Assembly (NCBI GenBank): GCA_037953625.1
Contig: CM075653.1
Coordinates: 95,645,639-95,709,638, forward strand
Source: Crotalaria pallida
Lineage: Eukaryota; Streptophyta; Magnoliopsida; Fabales; Fabaceae
Reading direction: 5' to 3'
DNA: 64,000 nucleotides
A program made the translations under genes and the position numbers. Numbering within the stretch: position 1 is the stretch's first letter; each line of letters starts with the position of its first letter. The notes under the pieces are model-generated. The model was not told the DNA's origin, did no database searches, and worked only from the letters and a program-made list of their open reading frames with translations. Shown here piece by piece: positions 24,815 to 37,451 of the stretch.

Positions 24815-26195
24815 TGTAACACCCCGATTTGGAAAACTCGAAACAACACTTTGAAATACTTATGAATTCTTTTTATGAAAAATAGGGTGAATTTTTTTTT
24901 AAAACAAGTAGAAAACTCATCGCTCAAGCTTTCCAAAACAAGGTATTACTTTTAAATCCTTTCTCTCAAAACGTTTACCAAATTTTCTAAAAACAGTTTG
25001 ATATTGAGAATTCATTAAATAAATATTTTGCGCGTAGAAAACGTATTTGATTTGCTTAAAATAGTTTACCTGTCTGATTTAGACAGTCCTTAGAAAACAG
25101 TTTGAAAATAGATTATAGAGGTCTTTTCAAAAGCGGCCACCATAGTTCAGCGGTGCCATTCTTACATAAACATTTACCTTAGCAAAACATCTCAAAAGAT
25201 AAGGGGTACACTTGATACATATCAGCAAGGGTCCATTAGAACCTAACTATAACTACTAAGCAGCGTCCCCTTCTCGATCCGGTACGTGAGTTCTCAAAAG
25301 CAGTCTCCATCGTCCAGCAGTAGCTCTCTCGTCGGCACATCACGATCAGCAAGTCCTTCTTCCGGGAGAAGCATCACCAGCTACGCTATCTTTTAGAACC
25401 AAAGGTTCATCGTCACATGTGCACAAGAAGTTGAGAGAGTAAGTTACCCGAATGGAATTACTCCCATCGACTTCTTGGATTTACACTAGCGACGCATACC
25501 AGAACATAACATACAATACAAATAGTACAAACAGATAATTATGCAAGATGCATGAGGATGCAATGCAATCGTCGCATTATCTAACACTTTATTTTTCACT
25601 TAAGGGAATCTCTTAAATAACTCATCTCGTAAAGTCGAAGTCTCTTGATCAATCTGTCTCGTAAAGTCGACATCTCTCGTCCGCGTATCTCGAGTCCATA
25701 ATATCGGAAATTCAGGATCTATGGTTTTGAGGTCTCGGGTCTACATCTCCTCGGGATCCATCCACCTAGTTCGGAAGCAATCAGGAGTACAGGATCTCTA
25801 ACCACACCGGCTTTTACTGGATGGCAAAACAAATGAATACATAAAATGCCCGGGAAATAAGCACATCCGGCCGTGTTCGAGCATCCCTCTCACTCAACAA
25901 AATTTGGTCAAGGGGGTGTCAGTCCTCTGTCTAGTGATCATGTGGTACTTTGTCCACACCACTGAGTGACCAGCTCCGACCGGTTCAGCCAGGGCCCCTA
26001 TGGTTTTTCCCACCTAGACAGACTTCTCAAGGCTTCTTGACGAATCACCGTCATTGCCGCCCCCTATCTCAATCATCCAGCTGAACACCACGAGGGTAAT
26101 TCAGGTGTATCTTCCTCTCCACTACTCTGGGTTAGGGTTTCGAGTTGTGAGGTTATACTTGTTCGTTCTAACGTCGACCCATCCTAAGTCATCTC

Positions 26196-26640
26196 CGCCA
26201 TACAGCTCCGACCATATGCGGAATACTTCTGTGGGACTCGACCACTAAGTCTGACGGGCTCCGACCCATCCAAAATCAACTTCGGCATACGGCTCCGACC
26301 AGTATGCAGGATATCCACAATCTTTCTGACGGGCTACTACCCATTCAGAATCACCATCGACATATAGCTACGACTATAGTCGGAATATCAGTCATCATTC
26401 TGACGGGCTCCGACCCACTCAGAATCACCTCTGGCATATAGCTACGACTATATGCGGGATATCAAAAATCATTCTGACGGGCTCCGACCCACTCAGAATC
26501 ACCATCGGCATATAGCTCCGACTATATGCGGGATATTCATCAGTCTTTGATAGATAGGCTCCGACCTATCTTAACTCACTCTCAACATATGGCTCCGACC
26601 ATATAGGAACTATCTCAACATATGGCTACGACCATATGGA
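26196..26640 (-). repeat. Hairpin array with CTCCGA/CTACGA loop in TEK-B 3' LTR
   Basis: About 12 units of arm-CTCCGA-arm' or arm-CTACGA-arm'. Examples are CATATAG-CTACGA-CTATATG (26435-26454), the same arms with CTCCGA (about 26509-26528), CATATGG-CTACGA-CCATATG (26619-26638), GATAGG-CTCCGA-CCTATC and GGG-CTCCGA-CCC. GGG-armed and CATAT-armed units alternate in an imperfect tandem repeat of roughly 65 bases. A:T to G:C exchange at the sixth arm pair keeps pairing. The array is also present at 53396-53850. Confidence 0.85.
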
Positions 26641-26711
26641 AACTATCTTTGTAGAATTCAGCAACCATGACGTCCGTGTCCAAAGGCATCGTCGCTGTCA
26701 TATCGTCAGCT

Positions 26712-28110
26712 GTTGATATACCAGCAAGTGGACTGGGTCAACGAGTAATATAGTCTGGAAGACCGAATATCGTCCCACAGGGATTGCAAATTGTTTCTAA
26801 CAACTTTTCACCAATTCGTAATTATTAGTGCAACTTGTTATTGAATTTAAGAAGGAGAAGAAAAATAATAATAAAATAAGAAGATTGAGGAGATAAGATG
26901 TATAGAAAGCAATAGAAAAAGGTTAAGAACTTGGTTTCATTGTATGATTCACTTATTTAACTATAATTTATATTTTCCTTTAATTATCCTTTAATTCATG
27001 GACCATTCCTCTCAAATAGTAATAGTTAGATGTCTCTAACATTACCCTTATTTTCTATATATTTAATTCTTGATCCCTCAACAAATTACAATATAAGAAA
27101 ATATCCATTCAGCACAAGGGAATTAAAAAGCCATATAATCATCCAATTATATCCCTATATTTTGAACTGATTATACCATTAATTGCATGGCCTATTCAAA
27201 ATCCCAACTCCCGTTGTGAATTAAGAAATCCAAAACATAAATTGCGCGGGTTTATGTATGAAATAAAAACTCAATTAATGCATGAATTAAAAACAGCAAA
27301 ATACTAAATTATAAATTAAAATAAGCTACATCATACAATTTACACCATGTTCCTAACAAGAGGTTTTAGTTACACATATAGAAATAAAGAAAACAGAAGC
27401 AAAGAGAAAACCTCATATCATAGACAATACAGGTTAACTCTCCAAGAGACCTTCAATCCTTGTGCCTTTCCTCCTTGCTCTCAATAGATGTTACTAACCT
27501 CTCTCTCTAATTCTAATTGAATTCTATGATCTTAAAATCTCCTGAAAACTATTTACAAATCCTCTATTTAAAGAGTAAAATAAATCCTAAAATAAATCTT
27601 AATTAAATCTAATAGATAAGGTCCATGTTTATCTTCTAATTTCTGACCAAATCTAAGATATGAAGCCAAATTAGACTTCTCTTCTTCTATTTTGTTCAGA
27701 ATCTGGTCAAATTGGGCCTCCAACAGGTACGCGTGCCCCAGGCGCACGCGACCTCGCGCCCCAGGCGCGCAGGTCTGATGCTTGTTCTTTTTCCACACAG
27801 GCGCGCCTCAGGCGCCCCCGTCCCCGCGCCCCAGGCGCGTGGGACCTACTCTTGCTCCGTTTTGCTCCGTTCTTTTTCCGTTTGCAAGATCTTTTCGTCC
27901 TCTTTTCAGGTCCGTAAATATTTTATCCATTTGAGCTCCAAAAAGTACCTGAAACACTATCAAACGGATCAAAACGTTCAAAGGACCCTAAACTACTAAA
28001 AATAATTAAAATCTATTAAAAAGTCCTAAATTTGCTAGAGAAACAAGCCAAATACATAGTAAAAGAGAGTCCAAATAATGCTCAAATCACTATATATTGG
28101 ACCCAAATCA
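26712..28110 (-). mobile_element. Athila-like solo LTR inserted in TEK-B 3' LTR
   Basis: Absent from the other TEK-B LTR, where 53905 reads straight across the site. It is bounded by a duplicated TCAGCT (26706-26711 and 28111-28116). On the minus strand it starts TGATTTGGGTCC and ends with the CCCTGTGGGACGATATTCGG and ...CACTTGCTGG wording typical of Athila LTR ends. It has no internal coding region, hence a solo LTR. The exact end is ambiguous by 1-2 bases (TATATCA or TATATCAAC). It contains four GC-rich hairpins at 27731-27839. Confidence 0.7.
27731..27839 (-). repeat. GC-rich hairpin cluster with CCA/TCA loop
   Basis: CGCGCC-CCA-GGCGCG occurs at 27755-27769 and 27825-27839, GCGCC-TCA-GGCGC at 27803-27815, and an imperfect GCGTG...CACGC unit at 27731-27749. 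The loop matches that of the 15.3-16.0 kb array although the host LTR belongs to another lineage. Confidence 0.8.
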
Positions 28111-31100
28111 TCAGCTCGATCCACGTACTCGGCGCATCAGCATCATCCGGTTCCATCGCATGTTCCTTCCCTTAGAGTTTCGCTCTATTCGTTGGGGAAT
28201 TACTTATAGCTTTCTATGTCTTTTCTATTCTTATTTTACATCGCGGGATGATGCATTTTGCACATGCAATGAAAATATAAGTACAATAGATCGCAACATA
28301 ACAAATACATCAATCAATCAATACCATGTGATGATATAGGTCTGATTCTTCGTATACCACGATACAAACAAGGCACACAATTTATCGGGTATACTACTAG
28401 CTACAATAGACCTTTACTCCGACTTTGAGAGAGTACGGAGTGTCCTAGCATACTCACTAGACACCAAAGCGTCTTAGGATAACTTCTCTCTCACATGGGT
28501 TCGCAGTTACCGATTCCACTAGTTCCGAACGATTCGCTTCCTTCCTAGTCTGCCCGACTCCAACTTCTTTCAAGTCCCATAAGATAGACATATGAGTATT
28601 AAACATTATTTAAGTATTACTCTTAAAATTATTCTTAAAGCAACTTAAGAAAATCCAAGCTTTTGTCTTTGTTTGAAAATCAAAACATCAATTCTTTCAC
28701 TCAAACTTGCCCAAAATCAAACACTAACTTTTATACTTTAAAATCATGAGAAAATAATCAAATAAATTAATTTAATTAAAAGGTTTCTTTGCTGGTCCCT
28801 CTTGGACAGCAATGCATTCAACTTTGAAAACACCGAAAAATCGCACTTTTCAAACCAACTTTATCTTAGATCAAATAACCATAAAAACTCAACTTTAAAA
28901 CACTTTGAAAACACTTTTAAACAAAAATATAACTTAGAAAATTCTGGACAGCATCATGTCCTAAGTTTTAAATTCATTTTCCATTGTTTAAAACCAACTC
29001 AAATCCAGAAACAAACCAAGAATCTTGAGAACAATCAAATAAACACTTAAATCAATACTTCCTCAAGTTCAAACACTTAAAACTAAGTGTGAACAACATG
29101 ATACTCAAACAAATTAAATCATTTAAACACCTTCATGCATCCTAAAAATCATTCTTACTTTACTCAAGAATCTCAAACAAACATACTTTCATTTCAAGCA
29201 ACACATAATCACAAGTCATCAAGTTAAGTCAAACATAAACATGCTCACATACTTATTTATGCATATATCTCAATCAAATAAGGAAATCAAGCTTCTTAAG
29301 CACATACAAACCGAATCATGCATCACCTAAACACTAAGACACATTCTTCTTTTTAACTTCCACTTAATCAATTTCCATCTTAGCAAAACTTCATCTTAAT
29401 ATGCCTAACATGTTGAAACCGTATACATCATTAGCTTTTCAAAAACTATTTTCTCAAAGAATAAATTCACAAATCAACATATAGTTTCATGGCATGAACA
29501 CATATACACATTCAAGGAAATTTAACTCCAAAGTTAAGGTCCAAACCGTGACCTTAACTAGGTTTTCTCAAAAACATTTTCAAAGATTCAAGACTTCTAA
29601 AACAACTCTAGATCCAACAACAATTTCATATAATTCATCAAGCAAGTAAAAACATAATCCTAGCATACATTCTTCTACATGAAACCGTGAGCATCATTGT
29701 CTCTCTAAACAATTTTGATTTCACATTTAACACATAGAATCAACTCAATAGTTCATGGAAATCACTTATTCATCAAGTAAACTTAGGAAAATCTTAACCC
29801 TTTTCATTCACACCTACAAACCGTAATTATCACAAGAAAATCACAACATCACAATTTTATATTCATCATTAAACTTCAAGATCATGACATGCAAAAGATC
29901 AAGCAAAAGAAGATCAAGCTTTCATTCACAACAACATCAAACCGTGACCAACATAAAGGAAAATCATCAAGAAAAGTCTGATCATTTCAAAAGATCTTTA
30001 CATTATAAATTCAAACATCAAATACATCATAGATCAAGCATAGATCTTGGCATGCATGAAGTCAAAACACTAGATCCTTGAAAAAATCTGTTATGAAAAC
30101 TCAAGAATTAAATTCTTTTCAAAAACCATTTAAGAAATTAAAAGGGAAACTTAAGATCATGAGAGAAAATACTTTCTTTAGCAAAGCTTCAAGATCAAGT
30201 TCAAAGATCAACATGCATGTAAAGGAAATTACTAGATCTAACATAAAAACAAACATGCATCAACACTTTTTCAAACAAAATCAAGCTTTAGAAGAAGATC
30301 ATGGAGAACGAAAATAAATCAAGGAAAATAGGTTTAAGCTTTTAAGAAATCATAAAATGAAATGCTTACTTAATTAGAATTTCAAAATCAAGTCCAATTC
30401 TTAGTGGTGATCTTTGGTTTTCTCTCCTAATCCTCAAGGCTCACTCACTCCTCTCTCTAAGTCCATGGTTTCTCCTTCTCTTCTTCACTAACTTGGTTGG
30501 TCTTGCTTAGGTTGTGAAGAGTTTGGTGTTGAGGTTTGGTTCTTCTTCTTCTCTCTTCTAATTCGGCCACTCTCTTTCTTTCTCTCTCACCAAGAGCTTG
30601 ATGTAGCTCTTTAGTGTTGTGTTTTGGGTTGGAATGGGAAGTGAAGGAAATGAAGGAATGAAAATGAACTCACTCTCTCTCTCATACGGTTTTGGCCCCT
30701 TTTCTTTTATCTTTCTCCACTTTCTCTTATTTGCCATCAAGGGCTTGCATGGGGGGCTTAGGTGCAAATTCTTGGCCTTGGTTTTCTTCCCACGGCTCCT
30801 TCCTTTTTCCTTCTTATTTCTTCACTTTTTCCATCATTAGGTCATGCTTAGGTCATGTAGATAAGGTCATGTTTTTGACTTTTGGGCCATACAACTTGGT
30901 GACCAAGTAAATGAACTTGGTGGCCAAGCTATGCACCTAGGTATTCGGCCATTAGAGTATTAGGGTAGATTAGGTTAGCTTAATTAGGTTTAAGGCACTA
31001 ATTAGGGTCTAATCGTGATTAGGGTAGGATTAGGAAAATTAATTTAGGTTTAGTCCACTAATCCTTAGAGATTAGGGCTTAATCAAGGATTAAGGTACTA

Positions 31101-31596
31101 ATCAAAAACTTAATCTTTTCTAACAGGTTTATGGAAAACTAATTCTAGGTTAGCTCACTAACCTTGAGGATTTAGGGTTTTAGAGAGTGATTAAGTTCTT
31201 AATCAAGGATTAAGAACTCGATTAGGGTTTAACCAAAGATCAAAGATGCTAATTAGGGTTTTGAGGAATTATTCTAGATCAAGATGATTAGGACATTGAT
31301 TTCTTAGAGTGAAAACGATTTTCCATCTTGAAGTCATATGCATGAACAAATTCTTAATTAAAACCTTAAGCAATCAAACACAAAATCACAACACAAGTAA
31401 TTACTTTATAATTAATTTAGATTAATTATGTGTTAGTATGGGTGCTCATAGGAAGTGGAAAATATTTTGATAAAAATATTTTATGTAAAAATAAAATTTT
31501 TACATATTAACCCTGAATGAGGACCTAGAAACAATATTAGAAAAGTCTTGGAGGGAAGGGCATTAAAATAAATATTTTTGAAATTTGACAAGAATA

Positions 31597-32960
31597 CTCG
31601 AGTATTCCTGGAAACACTCGAGTAATTGAGTCAGTGGAGAACTCGTTAGTGCGTTTGATGAGTCAACACACAACGATTCTTCATGGTTGACACGAAAACA
31701 CACCCAGGACACGTTAATGGGCATCGTGGCGAGCTGCATGATCATTAGAAGTGTCTATATAAGCTCAGGGTTGAAGGAAATGGAGGATTTTTGGTCGAAT
31801 TTCTCTGGAAACATCAATTTAGGGTTCCTAATTTAGGGTCTTGATTTCTCGAGCGTTGTTGAGATTTGAATTGAGAGTAATACACCATTGTAAAGCTCAC
31901 ATCTCGAGCTTTACAAAGATATATAGATTGAGAGCTGAGAGTTCGTGTAGAAGAAGAATTGGAGCCCAAAAGATTGGAGGTTTTGCTGTCAAAACTCTAA
32001 AACTGAGGTCTGGAGCTGACTTCAAGCTTGAATTTTCTTAAGCTCACGAACCCTATGAACCTCAAATTCGTTCATAGCTCTAGTTTATGTTGCAGAGAAC
32101 CAATCTTAACCATTTTCCCCAATTTCTAAAACGTTTTTGCATGTCAAATTCTCTGGTCTTGGTGCCCTGTTCAACTGTGGCTGCATGCAAAGGGTTTTGG
32201 GGGTTAGAGTGTTCCAGCCAATTTCTCTGCAAATTCCCTGTTGACTCATGAGAGGTAAGGGTGAAGCTTTTAATTCACTAGAATAAGTTTAAATCATGTG
32301 ACTTTAGGTTGAGAGTCAACAAAAGACTCTATGGGCATAGTTGGAATTAGGTTTGAGGCTTGGAGGCCTTTCTGGATTCAAGCATTGGTTTGGACAAGTT
32401 TGTTAGGTTACATGCAAGCTGTACCAAAGCTGTAATTGAGCTAAATGTGCCTAGAATTGAATTTGGTATGTTGAGTTGTGGAAAAATGAATTTTATGCAT
32501 AATTGTGGAAATTCCATGATTCAGTGTTAAATGTTGTTAATTCTATATTGGAACATGTTTAAAATATGTAATATAAGCTCTGTTGATCATTGGTTTGGGT
32601 TGGAATTGACTATAGTTGGAAATGGTATGTTAAAACTCAATTTGCAGTGTTGTCTGTCTGCAAATACTCGAGTATTTGGGATGATACTCGAGTATTTCGA
32701 CTATTTTGGAAAAGTTGAATTTCTGGAAACTCAAGAACACTCGAGTACTCATGAAGAACACTCGAGTATTTTGATGAATTTAAAAATGTATTTCTGGGAA
32801 AATAAAGAACACTCGAGTCTCATGAAGAATACTCGAGTATTTTAATGAATTTTTAAAATGAAGTTCTGAAAACAAAGAACACTCGAGTCTCATGAAGAAT
32901 ACTCGAGTATTTTGATGAATCTGTGAAACACTCGAGTCTTGGAAAGTTCACTCGAGTCTT
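31597..32960 (+). promoter_or_regulatory. ACTCGAGT palindrome array in TEK-A 5' LTR
   Basis: About a dozen ACTCGAGT octamers, densest at 32664-32960, several embedded in longer perfect palindromes such as GAATACTCGAGTATTC (about 31593) and AAATACTCGAGTATTT (about 32660). The same array lies at about 39408-40780 in the 3' LTR. A regulatory role is inferred from density only. Confidence 0.6.
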
Positions 32961-33234
32961 TTGGACCAAGGACAGAAAAGTAATTTTCTGTTAACATACC
33001 TAAAGTAATGTAATTAAGATCAACTATGCTTATGGGAAGGAATCATGTTCCAATAAAAGAACGGGGAAATTATTAACAACATTGTAATTCACTGATGGAA
33101 TAATATTGGATGCACATGATAAGATTATTGGTTAATCTTAATGGATGAGTTTTATGTGCATACATGCATGGAGAAAGGAGATGGACAATTAATTCGGTGG
33201 ATACTGGCTCGATGACATATTTTGGTAATGTGGG

Positions 33235-33317
33235 CAGCATTTGGGAATGCTGTTACGTCTTGGTGACGTTGTGTGCACACTATCCGAGCAGTTCCACAAT
33301 ACATGTTGGTCATGTAT
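33235..33317 (+). repeat. Three hairpins with TTGG loop in TEK-A LTR
   Basis: CAGCATT-TGGG-AATGCTG (33235-33252), ACGTC-TTGGT-GACGT (33255-33269) and ATACATG-TTGGT-CATGTAT (33299-33317). They resemble the TEK-C array read on its sense strand (arm-C-TGG-G-arm'). In the 3' LTR (41052 onward) the first unit has lost one pair (T opposite T); the other two are kept. Confidence 0.8.
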
Positions 33318-33525
33318 GCGAATTACTGGATTGAACGTTCAATGGACAATGGAAATGGGAGACATGCATCGTGACACATGAGCAATGAAATTATCATAAA
33401 TGAATCATACTTGTTCATTTGTATATGCATATGGATACTTGGAACTTGCAATTTTTACTTGCTTTATTTATTCTTATTCGATTATGTGGATTATATTGCT
33501 TACCCCTTTATGCCCATTATAGGTG

Positions 33526-34012
33526 ATGGCACGCTATCTAGCTTGCATCGAGTTGCGCCCACTCCCTAGTGGAGTGTGGTACTACGAGGACCACAGAGCC
33601 ACATTTGAGGGTGAGGTAGAGGTGACTCTATATCACCCTAATCCTTTGGCTCGTGTCCGTCCTCGTAGGTTTCACATCCCTATTATCTATACTTTGCATG
33701 TACCCCCTTTTTATACCTATCATTGACCACCCCCGACTTGACCAGCTCGTCGCTTTCATTCCTTTCGTTTTAGAGCTGCTACTAGATCTCACCCCTCTGC
33801 TTCTCGAGTGATCCGTGAGGAGACTTCTATACCTAGTCCGATGAGTCCGGTTCATGGGACTCCTTCAGCTGACCCAGTGCCCAGTGGTAGGGCACCCACT
33901 TAGTCGGACGAGGTAGAGGAGGATCCTGAGGAGGCTGAGAGTGAGGGCGAGCCAGTCGAGCACTCCACTGGGAGCCAGTGGGGAGTTGGGGATCCACCAG
34001 GTGGTGCATAGT
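33526..34012 (+). pseudogene. LTR-embedded ORF, 5' LTR copy (broken)
   Basis: Same reading frame as 41344-41829 but with a stop at 33724-33726 and two further stops downstream, each explained by a single transition relative to the 3' LTR copy. The first 66 codons remain nearly identical. Confidence 0.6.
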
Positions 34013-34556
34013 ATAGATGATTAGGATGTGGGACAGGTGGAGCAGCTGCTGGAGACTCTGGAGACGATGCTATGGAGGAGGATCACTGGACCACTACTGG
34101 GATTTTCATGTTTTGCTCTCTATATATATTGTACATACTTTTGAGAGATCTCAGTGAGGTGGTCTTTTCTTTTGGCTTTATATTATGGACTTGTATTTTA
34201 TAAACTCTTGCTACCTCGACTTGACTTTGATGTATGTTGGTACTATTATATTATGACATGTATGGTTATGTGTATATATATATATATATCTTTATGTAAA
34301 TGGCATGAAACGTGAATTATCAAGTCAAGGTCCCTATTTTCCGCTTACTCTGATAATTGTGATTTTAGTACTGAGTTGGGAAGTTTTTAATAGTCGTAAT
34401 GAAAACCCAACTTACGAAAGAAAGGATTATTTTCACCAATTGTTTCATAATAAAAAATTTTATTACTTCTATACTTACGCAAGTCCATATACTCTATTCA
34501 ATAAACAATAGAGAAACTTTATTTTATAATATAGAAGAGAGGGTATGACACTTTTA

Positions 34557-34568
34557 TGGTATCAGAGC
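34557..34568 (+). other. Primer-binding site of TEK-A
   Basis: TGGTATCAGAGC six bases after the 5' LTR end; complementary to initiator-Met tRNA. A ~190-base leader without features leads to the gag start. Confidence 0.9.
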
Positions 34569-34756
34569 AAATGGTCCTGATTCTTGATCCTCTCAAGCAT
34601 AATCTGCCAGAAGATGCTACAGCTGGGTAAAGTTTCTTAGCTATTTGATTTATTTCATATAGCCTTAGTTCTACTAGTGATTGTTAGAATAGAACTAGAT
34701 AGATTTCAATGTTTAGATAGATCTTTAACAACCTAGGTCCATAGTGCAGGCTCACT

Positions 34757-35779
34757 ATGGCATCGCGATATAGAAACCATACGAACGATCTGCTGGAAAG
34801 GATCACCGCAGTATTAGAGAATCTGCAGCAGAATCAGCATCAGCAACATCCATCTCAGCCCGTTAATCCACCTCCAGTGGGTGCGGCAGCTGTGGAAGCC
34901 AAAACTTTGTCGGATTTCAGGAGCTGCAATCCCTCGAAGTTCGCTGGTGGGTTTAAACCGGAAGAAGCTAATAAGTGTATCTTGGAGATGGACAAGATCT
35001 TTAGAACTTTGGAATGCTCCGACACTCAGAGAATAGTTTATGCTGTTTTCATGTTGGAAGGCGAAGCGGAACATTGGTGGAATCATACTGCTCAGTTACT
35101 TGCTCATGAAGGAAGAGAGGTAACTTGGGAAGTATTCATGGAAGAATTTCTCAAGAAGTATTTTCCTGATGACTTAAGGAGGAAGAAAGAAGTGGAGTTT
35201 CTGCAACTCAAACAAGGCAGCATGAGTGTAGGCGAATATGCTGCAAAATTTGGAAAATTGATGAAATACTCTCCTTACTATCAGATGAATCCGGATGAGA
35301 GGAGCAAGTGTATTAAGTTTGAGGGAGGACTGAGACCTGAATTAAAGTCGGTGTTCAGTTATCAAAAGATTCAAAGCTTTCCTACGCTGGTTGATATGTG
35401 TAGGATGTACGAGGATGATAAAAAGGCGGAGACAGTATAGATTGTGGAAGAAAAGAAGGAACATCAGGGATATGGACCTCAGAGGCGGAAGGGGCATGAC
35501 CACCGTCACAAAAGTCCTTATTCTCATAAGAATAGGGGAAAGGGCAAGATGTCGGATGATCGAAACACCTCTTACAAAAATGCTCCTTATTGTGAGAAGT
35601 GCAGGCGTCATCACTTTGGAAAATTCTGTTGGTCTCACAGTGGGTGTTTTAACTGCGGGAAACCTGGTCATTTTTCTCGCGATTGCAAGGAACCACCCAA
35701 GAACACTCCAAGAGGATCTATGGACAAGCCAGTAACCCAAGGTCGAGTTTTCACCCTTAGTGGTGCTGAAGCGAATTAG
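34757..35779 (+). pseudogene. gag: TEK-A gag
   Basis: Capsid/nucleocapsid region of the polyprotein. A retrotransposon gag domain occupies residues about 55-215 (WWNHTAQLL, FLKKYFPDDLRRKKEVEFL, LKQGSMSVGEYAAKFGKL), and a CX2CX4HX4C zinc knuckle (CFNCGKPGHFSRDC) lies at about 35648-35690. One frame is interrupted by TAG at 35438-35440; a second TAG at 35777-35779 separates gag from protease in the same frame. Both fit CAG to TAG transitions. The intact product would form virus-like particles and bind element RNA; this copy cannot. Confidence 0.85.
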
Positions 35780-35791
35780 ACTCCGGGACTC

Positions 35792-37451
35792 GTGCAAGGT
35801 ACTTATTTGCTCAATGACCAACCTTGTAGAATTTTATTCGATTCAGGAGCCACTCATTCATTTGTTTCATTTGAATGTGTGAATCGTTTGAAATTGCCTG
35901 TGTTTGAATCACCCTATTGTCTTAGGGTCGAGACCGCTACTAATTCACCCGTGATCGCTTCAAAGGTGTGTCTTAATTGTAAAATTAGGATAGTAGACCG
36001 AGTCTCCCAGTTAGATTTGATCTGCTTACCTTTGTCCCAATTGGATGTAATTTTGGGCATGGACTGGATGACTAAAACTCATGTGGTTATTGATTGGGAT
36101 AAGAAGACAATTTTATTCAAGGACTCAATCTCAGAGAAATATCTCTGGTTAGTCTCTGCTATTGAACCAGAGGAAGGAGAAAAGTCTGTGGAGGAGATTC
36201 CAATTGTTCGAGAATTTCCTGAGGTATTCCCTGAGGAAATGCCGGGATTACCACCCAAGAGGGAGATTGAATTTGGAATTGAGTTAATTCCAGGAACTGG
36301 TCCCATTTCTATTGCTCCTTATAGAATGGCACCACCCAAGATGGTCGAATTGAAGAAGCAGATAGAGGAGTTGCTGCAGAAACAACTTATCAGACCAAGT
36401 GTATCCCCATGGGGCGCTCCGGTGTTGTTTGTCAAGAAAAAGGATGGAAGCCTTAGAATGTGTGTGGATTATAGACAGTTGAATAAGGTGACCATAAAGA
36501 ACAAGTATCCTTTGCCAAGGATTTATGATCTCATGGATCAGGTAAGAGGAGCTTCAGTGTTTTCTAAGATTGATCTAAGATCTGGGTATCATCAGATCAG
36601 GATCAAGGAGGAAGATATTCCTAAGACTGCATTTCGATCTCGATACTGACATTACGAGTATGTTGTAATGCTGTTCGGATTAACAAATGCACCAGCCATT
36701 TTTATGGACTATATGAATCGGATTTTTAGACCATATCTGGATTCATTCGTGGTAGTTTTCATTGATGACATCCTGATATATTTTAAGAATCCGGAAGAAC
36801 ATGCCGACCACCTCCGAATAGTACTTAAGATTCTGAAGGAGAAGCAGCTCTATGCCAAAATCTCTAAGTGTGAGTTTTGGTTAAAGGAAGTTCAGTTCTT
36901 GGGGCATGTGATCTGGAGGGTGGCATAGCGGTTGACCCAGCTAAAGTTGAATCGGTTTTGCAGTGGGTTCAACCAAAGACAGCCACGGAAGTCCGAAGCT
37001 TCTTCGGGCTGGCTGGGTATTATAGAAGATTCATTGAGGGATTTTCGAAGATTGCATTACCCCTCACCAAGCTAACCCGGAAGGATCAACCATTCATATG
37101 GGACGAGAAGTGTGAAAGGAGTTTTCTGATGCTTAAGGAAAGATTAACATCTTCACCAGTGTTAATCTTACCTGACCCTCACAAGGAGTATGAAGTGTAC
37201 TGTGATGGATCAGGACAAGGGCTTGGGAGTGTTTTAATGCAAGAAGGAAAGGTTGTGGCGTATGCATCTCGTATCTGAAAGTTCACGAGATAAATTACCC
37301 CACCCATGATTTGGAACTTGCTGCAATAGTCTTTGCACTGAAGATATGGAGGCATTATCTCTATGGCACTACATTCCGGGTATTTAGTGACCATAAGAGT
37401 TTGAAGTATTTATTTGATCAGAAGGATTTAAATATGAGGCAGCGTCGGTAG
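35792..37451 (+). pseudogene. pol: TEK-A protease, reverse transcriptase and RNase H
   Basis: Protease active-site motif FDSGATHSF (about 35839) is followed by VILGMDWM. The RT has KKDGSLRMCVDYRQLNK and the catalytic FIDDILIY box (about 36762). RNase H has VYCDGSGQGLG and VFSDHKSLKYLF. Damage: TGA at 36647-36649, a frameshift near 36915, a frameshift near 37272 and TAG at 37449-37451. The frame is otherwise shared with gag, as expected for a single gag-pol ORF. It would have copied element RNA into DNA; it is not functional here. Confidence 0.88.

Larger units (their letters stand above)
24815..31400 (-). repeat. TEK-B 3' LTR, distal part
   Basis: It matches 52015-54854 over its first ~2.84 kb, apart from the extra 1.4 kb at 26712-28110. 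It then continues alone past 29053 to 31400, where it meets the truncated TEK-A 5' LTR at a TAA microhomology. The 29733-31400 portion is repeated at 42388-44058. AT-rich, without genes; the ORFs here are chance. Confidence 0.85.
31398..34550 (+). repeat. TEK-A 5' LTR, 5'-truncated
   Basis: Co-linear with 39212-42387; the TGTAACACCCC start and the next ~60 bases (39138-39211 in the other copy) are missing. It holds about twelve ACTCGAGT palindromes (31597-32960), three hairpins at 33235-33317, a broken copy of the LTR ORF (33526-34012) and a short (TA)n (34273-34289). Confidence 0.9.

Noticed and set aside
27720..27845. GC-rich stretch as a CpG-island promoter of a host gene
   Set aside because: It lies inside a solo LTR absent from the paralogous TEK-B LTR, and no gene follows.
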